A stretch of DNA of 64,000 nt from a virus: positions 1-64,000 of IMG/VR virus record IMGVR_UViG_3300024999_000089; one strand, 5' to 3'. Under the pieces are notes generated by a model. It made no database searches, was not told the DNA's origin, and worked only from the letters and a program-made list of their open reading frames with translations. A program made the translations under genes and the position numbers. Shown piece after piece: positions 59,691-64,000 of the stretch (within the stretch, counting starts at the first letter, position 1; every line of letters begins with the position of its first letter).

Positions 59691-60605
59691 ATGGATATGA
59701 AACAATATGAAAAATATTTAGTTTACAATGAACCAATACCTTATTTACCTTTAAGTATAGTAAAAAAATATGAAGATATAAAGTCTGAAGTATTAACATT
59801 ATCTAATAAAATACATTTGTCTAAAGAAGAATCTGAACATTTGAATATTTTACAAGAAGAAATTAATAATCCATTGCATTTATTAATTCATCCTGTAAAA
59901 ATGAATAATTATTTAGATTTCCATATGGCAATACATTGTCTAACAATAAATAAAAATCAAATTCCTGATCCAAAAGTGATTTCAATGTCATATTTGGATT
60001 TTTTATTTTATACTTTTGACAAAGATGAAAATGGACAATTTTATTTAATAATGTTACTTGAAATATTTAAATTATGTTTAAATATAGAATATAAACAAAT
60101 TGAATATATTCAAGATGAAAAAGGTAAAATAAATTTTATTTTTAATTTAGATTGTGACGAAGAAAATAAAAAGGTAAAAATAGATAAAACAGATTTTGAT
60201 AATATTAAAAATATAATATTATATCAAAATATACCTGACTATGATGATGCCTATATTGATCCTAAAATGGAAAAAGCATTAAAAGAAGCACAAGAATTTA
60301 TGAATAAAAATAAAAAGAAAATGGCTTCTTTAGAAGACCAAATTATATGTGTCATGCTTGCTTTAAATGAAACAGATGAATCAAAAATACACAATCTTAC
60401 TATTAGAAAGTTTGCTAAAATTCTACAAAGGTATGATTATAAATTGCATTATGAAATATATAAACAAGCAGAATGTTCAGGTATGGTTACTTTTAAACAA
60501 GAAATTGATCATTGGATGAGTGATTTATCAGTTAAAGATAAATATGCTGATGTTAAGGTTGATTTTGAAGAATTTAAAAATAAAGTTAATGGTAAGAAAT
60601 CTTAA
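59691..60605 (+). CDS. Tail-module hypothetical protein, 304 aa
   Basis: Start at the ATG at 59691, after AGGTGAT; an in-frame GTG nine bases earlier overlaps the ribosome site. Two helical halves, with VISMSYLDFLFYTF in the first and an Asp/Lys-rich second half. Precedes the tail-tube-like gene. Not recognised; a tail assembly role is possible. Confidence 0.6.
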   Translation: MDMKQYEKYLVYNEPIPYLPLSIVKKYEDIKSEVLTLSNKIHLSKEESEHLNILQEEINNPLHLLIHPVKMNNYLDFHMAIHCLTINKNQIPDPKVISMSYLDFLFYTFDKDENGQFYLIMLLEIFKLCLNIEYKQIEYIQDEKGKINFIFNLDCDEENKKVKIDKTDFDNIKNIILYQNIPDYDDAYIDPKMEKALKEAQEFMNKNKKKMASLEDQIICVMLALNETDESKIHNLTIRKFAKILQRYDYKLHYEIYKQAECSGMVTFKQEIDHWMSDLSVKDKYADVKVDFEEFKNKVNGKKS

Positions 60606-60626
60606 TATAAAAGGAGGCAATATTTA

Positions 60627-61685
60627 ATGTCTAAAAAATTTTTAGTTGGTGTTGGTGCAGTTTCGGCTTTTAATATTTCGACAGGTGATCTCTTATTTCG
60701 CAGCCGTACAGTATTGGATGATTCAATAGAAATTACAACTGGAAGTGAAGAAATTAGTGGTGGTACTGGTAATGCCCTACAATACATATATTACCATTCA
60801 GGTAGATTAAATGCAAAATTAACAGAAATACAATTCTCTTTAAATATGATTGCCCAAAACGTAGGTTCTTCTATTTTAACTGGAAAAAATATATGGGTGG
60901 AAGAAAATGTAACTTTAGGTGCAGGTGGTGTAGGTACTGTAGTTGGTACGCCTATTTTAACTCCAGACGTTAGTGGATCTGATGTTTTTGGTTATGTTAC
61001 AAATGCTTCTGGTATTACAACTAAAGTTACTTTTAGCACAAAAGAATTTACACTTGTAGGTGGTGCGGAAGATGATATTGTATGTGTACAATATTTTGCT
61101 ACTGATTCTGCTGCAAGATATATTACTGTAAACTCTAATTTCTTACCTTCTGTTGTTAGATTAGTAATTGATACACAACTTGCTAGTTCAGATGAATCGT
61201 CTGCTGCTGGTTCTAGTATTATTGGTAAGGTACAGATGGAAATTCCTAGATTCCAAATTGCAGGTAGTCAATCAATATCTATGACATCTTCAGGTGTTGC
61301 ACAAACTCCATTAGAAGGTATGGCTTTAAGTTATGCTGGAACTGGTGGATGTAATGGTTCTGGACATTATGCTACAATTACCGAAGTTATTGATGCAAAT
61401 AACTGGTATGATAATGTTGCATTTTTAGCTGTAGCAGATGATACTATTGCACTTACACATCCTACTACTTCTACTTTACAAGTTTGGGCAGTTCCAAATA
61501 ATGGAGATGCAGCTTTTAAAGCACCTGTTGCAGACCTTAGTTTTACCTCTGGAACTGTTGGTACTTGCACTGTTGGATTACATACTGGAATTATAACTAC
61601 AGTAGCAGGTGGAACTTCTGTAATTACATGTGTGATTACAGCGAAAAATACTGTAGGGACAACTGCAACATGTACTGTAAGTTAA
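60627..61685 (+). CDS. Major tail-tube-like protein with C-terminal Ig domain, 352 aa
   Basis: AAGGAGG and ATG. N-terminal domain GDLLFRSRTVLDDSIEITTG then SEEISGGTGNALQYIYYHSG and LTEIQFSLNMIAQNVGSSI is the pattern I know from phage structural (tail-tube-like) proteins. The last 85 residues form an Ig-like beta domain rich in Thr/Gly/Val. Ala/Gly-rich composition unlike neighbours, as usual for abundant virion proteins. Confidence 0.65.
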   Translation: MSKKFLVGVGAVSAFNISTGDLLFRSRTVLDDSIEITTGSEEISGGTGNALQYIYYHSGRLNAKLTEIQFSLNMIAQNVGSSILTGKNIWVEENVTLGAGGVGTVVGTPILTPDVSGSDVFGYVTNASGITTKVTFSTKEFTLVGGAEDDIVCVQYFATDSAARYITVNSNFLPSVVRLVIDTQLASSDESSAAGSSIIGKVQMEIPRFQIAGSQSISMTSSGVAQTPLEGMALSYAGTGGCNGSGHYATITEVIDANNWYDNVAFLAVADDTIALTHPTTSTLQVWAVPNNGDAAFKAPVADLSFTSGTVGTCTVGLHTGIITTVAGGTSVITCVITAKNTVGTTATCTVS

Positions 61686-61745
61686 ATAGATTATTAATAT
61701 AATAATGGTTAATATTTAAGGTTGCAAACTTAAATATTGTAATTA

Positions 61746-61773
61746 ATAGACATATGCCTATACATATGTCTAT
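61746..61773 (+). terminator. Stem-loop after the tail gene
   Basis: Perfect 11-bp arms ATAGACATATG / CATATGTCTAT, 6-nt loop; the T-tract is poor, so it may instead stabilise the mRNA end. Confidence 0.6.
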
Positions 61774-61815
61774 TCCCATTTGTATCTCTTATATAGGAAG
61801 GAGAATGATTAAATA

Positions 61816-62805
61816 ATGGGATTGATAACTAAAGAAGTTGAAGTATCAATAACAAATAATACTCAAAAATATTATAAAGATTTAAACTATGATATAGATT
61901 CTTTAAAGGTAAAAAATAAATATTATAAATATACAATGCCAAAAGGAACTACTATTATTGTTAAAATTGAAGATTTACCAAAAGGAAGTAACGTGTATGT
62001 TACCATAGAATGTGATTATTGTGGAAAGATATATGAAAAACAATATTATGATTATAATAAAAATTTAGATAATTCTTATATTAAAAAATGTTCTTGTGAT
62101 AAATGTAAGATGATCAAAACTCAAGATACTATGATTTTATTATATGGTAAAAGTAGTCCATTACAAGTAGATGAAATAAAAGAAAGGCAACAATCTACTA
62201 ATGTTTTAAAATATGGTGGTAAATCACCTGCAAATAGTATTATTACTCTTAATAAAATGAAAATTACTAATTTTGATAAATTTGGTGTATTTAATGCTAT
62301 GCAAAATCCTGAAATAAGTAAAAAATCTAGAATTAATGCTAATATTTCTTTATCAAAAAATCATAATGTTAATACTTCAAATCAACAAATATATTTACAT
62401 AATTTATTAGGTGGAGAATTGAATTTCCCAGTTAAGCAATATATAGGAGATATTTTAATTAATAATAATATTATGATAGAATACGATGGTGGAGGACATG
62501 ATTTACAAGTTAAATTAAATAAAATAACAGAAAAAGAATTTTTATTAAAAGAAATAAAAAAATATTATGTTTATAAAAATAATGGTTATGTTTTATTTAG
62601 AATAAAATCATTAAAAGATTTTCTTCCATCAGATGATAAAATAATAGAAATTATTAAATATGGAAAAGAAATAATTAATTCTGGACGTTCTTGGATTGAA
62701 TTTAATATTGATGAATCAAAAGTAAAATGTTCAAAATTTGAAGAATACTATGATTTTGGTGAGTTGAGAAAAATAAAATTAAAAGATATAAATATATCAT
62801 CATGA
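61816..62805 (+). CDS. Homing-endonuclease-like protein with Vsr-type nuclease, 329 aa
   Basis: N-terminal zinc domain (CDYCGKIYEKQYYDY ... CSCDKCK, about residues 70-100), a middle with NUMOD-like repeats (YGKSSPLQ, YGGKSPAN), and a C-terminal Vsr/EDxHD nuclease core IMIEYDGGGHDLQ. Intact, unlike the related gene at 49.7 kb. Its N-terminal 100 residues are clearly homologous to the protein at 63362. ATG with AAGGAG. Ends overlapping the next gene (ATGA). Confidence 0.75.
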   Translation: MGLITKEVEVSITNNTQKYYKDLNYDIDSLKVKNKYYKYTMPKGTTIIVKIEDLPKGSNVYVTIECDYCGKIYEKQYYDYNKNLDNSYIKKCSCDKCKMIKTQDTMILLYGKSSPLQVDEIKERQQSTNVLKYGGKSPANSIITLNKMKITNFDKFGVFNAMQNPEISKKSRINANISLSKNHNVNTSNQQIYLHNLLGGELNFPVKQYIGDILINNNIMIEYDGGGHDLQVKLNKITEKEFLLKEIKKYYVYKNNGYVLFRIKSLKDFLPSDDKIIEIIKYGKEIINSGRSWIEFNIDESKVKCSKFEEYYDFGELRKIKLKDINISS

Positions 62806-63224
62806 TAAATAAAATTAACTTATGTGAGAATGGGATACATTTAACTGATGGTGTATCCCATTCTCTAAAATGTAAAATAATTAATGACAATTGTACATTT
62901 ATTAGATGGTGTATAAATGACAATTGTATAAAAATGACTCCTCTAGCTAATAAATGTAAACTTCGAGGTGAAATAATGAAAGAAAAAGAAATTGTAGAAG
63001 TTAAAGAAGAAATAGATTTTAAAAAGAATATCAAAAATAGTATTAAAGAAGAAATTTGTAAAGTTTGTTTTATTAAAGGTAATAAACTTGTATTAGATTT
63101 TAAAGGATATGGTATAGAAATTATTTTGGATGATAATTTTGATAAATCTAAGATAAAAAACAATATTAATGTTAAATATAAATCTGATATTGGTAAACCT
63201 GATTTTGAAATTGTTTCATATTAA
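62802..63224 (+). CDS. Cys-containing small phage protein, 140 aa
   Basis: ATGA overlap with the upstream gene, no own ribosome site, so translation is coupled. N-terminal C..G...........C......C.FIRWC.....CIKMTPLA pattern of Cys residues fits a zinc-binding domain known from phage hypotheticals; C-terminal half is Lys/Glu/Ile-rich beta/helix. Function unknown. Confidence 0.6.
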   Translation: MINKINLCENGIHLTDGVSHSLKCKIINDNCTFIRWCINDNCIKMTPLANKCKLRGEIMKEKEIVEVKEEIDFKKNIKNSIKEEICKVCFIKGNKLVLDFKGYGIEIILDDNFDKSKIKNNINVKYKSDIGKPDFEIVSY

Positions 63225-63236
63225 AAAAAATAAACC

Positions 63237-63265
63237 TTGACAGATTGTAAATATAATTGTATAAT
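63237..63265 (+). promoter_or_regulatory. SigA promoter P4 with the 14-bp motif in its spacer
   Basis: TTGACA (63237), 17-base spacer, TATAAT (63260). The motif TTGTAAATATAATT (63245-63258) fills the spacer, where a bound protein would block the polymerase. Confidence 0.75.
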
Positions 63266-63279
63266 ACGAATAGGGATAG

Positions 63280-63353
63280 ATAGGAGTCATGATCCTATTG
63301 ATAAGAGCCTCACCTCTTCCCTATTTATAATTTTTGTGAGGGAAAAAGTGAGG
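63280..63353 (+). promoter_or_regulatory. Structured leader hiding a ribosome site
   Basis: Hairpin 1: ATAGGA / TCCTAT (63280-63298). Hairpin 2: CCTCAC (63308) pairs with GTGAGG (63348-63353) and TCCCT with AGGGA inside it; the GAGG of the ribosome site for the gene at 63362 is within the stem. Confidence 0.55.
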
Positions 63354-63361
63354 TAATAAAT

Positions 63362-64000
63362 ATGTTAATAACTAAAGAATTATATGTAAAATGGAATCCA
63401 ACGACTAGAAAATACTATGAAGATTTAGGACATGTATATACTAAACATAACAATGAATTTTTAATCCCTATAGAACATTTACATCATGGTTCAAACACAG
63501 ACATAGAATTTCAATGTGACGAATGTGGTGAAATTGAAACTAGAATATATCGAGATTATGTTTTATTAAAAACTAAATATAATAAAGATATATGTGGTAT
63601 ATGTCTTAATAAGTTAAATATGAAAAATAGAAGTTTAAAAGCAAAAACAAAAGAAGATTTTGGATATTATGCTAATCATGAAAATAGAAAATATGAATTA
63701 GATAAATATTTAAAAAAGTATAATGAATTATCAAATATGATTAATAATACAGAAGGAAAAAGATTGTATGATAACTTTCATAGTCATAAAGATGATATTT
63801 ATGATACTGCAATAGAATTAGGTTATAAAATAGAAGATATTTGTAAATCATTGCCTAAAATTATTATATCAAATATCCTGAAATATTAAAAGAAAAAATA
63901 TTAATATTCATAGAAGAAAATAAAAGATTTCCTAAAAGTAAAGAAATAGAAAAGATATTAAATGTAAGTAATAAGTTTATTAGTAACTTTGGTGGTATTA
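63362..64000 (+). CDS. Zinc-finger protein related to the 61.8-kb endonuclease, frameshifted and running off the window
   Basis: N-terminal 95 residues (LITKELYVKWNPTTRKYYED, CDECGEIETRIYRDY, CGICL) are paralogous to those of the endonuclease at 61816. The first frame stops at 63887-63889, but coding resumes in another frame with YYIKYPEILKEKILIFIEEN to the window end, in keeping with one missing base in the AAAA near 63862. So a frameshifted gene, or a sequencing error, or programmed slippage. No nuclease core is seen in the part present. Confidence 0.55.

Noticed and set aside
1-64000. CRISPR array, tRNA or rRNA genes, insertion sequences
   Set aside because: No regularly spaced repeats, tRNA cloverleaf or rRNA sequence, and no DDE or serine transposase or inverted-repeat-bounded unit was found by eye.

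Overview
The window is a stretch of a very AT-rich element from a Gram-positive host (Bacillota). The evidence is strong AAGGAGG-type ribosome sites before almost every gene, consensus SigA promoters, TTATNCACA DnaA boxes, parS-type palindromes and a complete set of tailed-phage head genes. Together with plasmid-type replication, partition-like and DNA-transfer genes this looks like a phage-plasmid (an extrachromosomally maintained temperate phage) rather than a purely lytic virus. The genus cannot be told from the sequence.

Layout. (1) 1-15.7 kb, minus strand: about 28 small genes, most with no recognisable family. Many have their own promoter and an intrinsic terminator whose stem overlaps or abuts the stop codon. 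Recognisable members are a DUF4258 protein, a DUF932 protein, a putative replication/regulatory protein (11294-12487), a degenerate kinase-like protein and small zinc-ribbon proteins. (2) 15.7-17.8 kb: no convincing protein genes. It holds a GC-rich candidate structured RNA (15733-15978), an origin-like cluster (two DnaA boxes, five tandem 8-bp repeats, nested palindromes, 16.70-16.85 kb), two perfect parS-like sites flanking it, and a Fur-box-like palindrome. (3) 17.8-24.3 kb, mostly minus strand: a plasmid/ICE-like module with an FtsK/TraB-type ATPase, a replication-relaxation-like protein, several small membrane proteins, an XRE repressor (plus strand) and a ribbon-helix-helix protein preceded by repeats spaced 31 bp. 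(4) 24.3-24.9 kb: divergent promoter region. (5) 24.9-36.9 kb, plus strand: early/middle genes, with a winged-helix replication-like protein, an SF1 helicase, a radical SAM protein, a CoiA-like nuclease and a 938-residue protein that looks like a single-subunit RNA polymerase of the YonO/QDE-1 type. (6) 37-64 kb, plus strand: beta-CASP nuclease, metallophosphoesterase, LLH holin, ClpP-like protease, terminase with a class 3 intein, portal, protease-scaffold fusion, decoration protein, major capsid protein, head-tail and tail proteins. Mobile endonuclease genes interrupt this module at about 49.7, 54.8, 61.8 and 63.4 kb.

How it fits together. Maintenance seems to rely on host DnaA and possibly host ParB (no ParA or ParB gene is seen here), with the FtsK/relaxation module for transfer or resolution. 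A phage-encoded polymerase in the middle operon could transcribe the late genes. A recurrent 14-bp motif (TTRTAAATATAATT) sits beside the main plus-strand promoters and before three structural genes.

The most unusual theme is translational. Several genes with good ribosome sites have no AUG, GUG or UUG in the right place but do have AUU or AUA there. They include the putative replication protein and the gene before the terminase. This suggests control through initiation-codon discrimination. Functions marked as inference below rest on motifs read by eye; no database search was possible.
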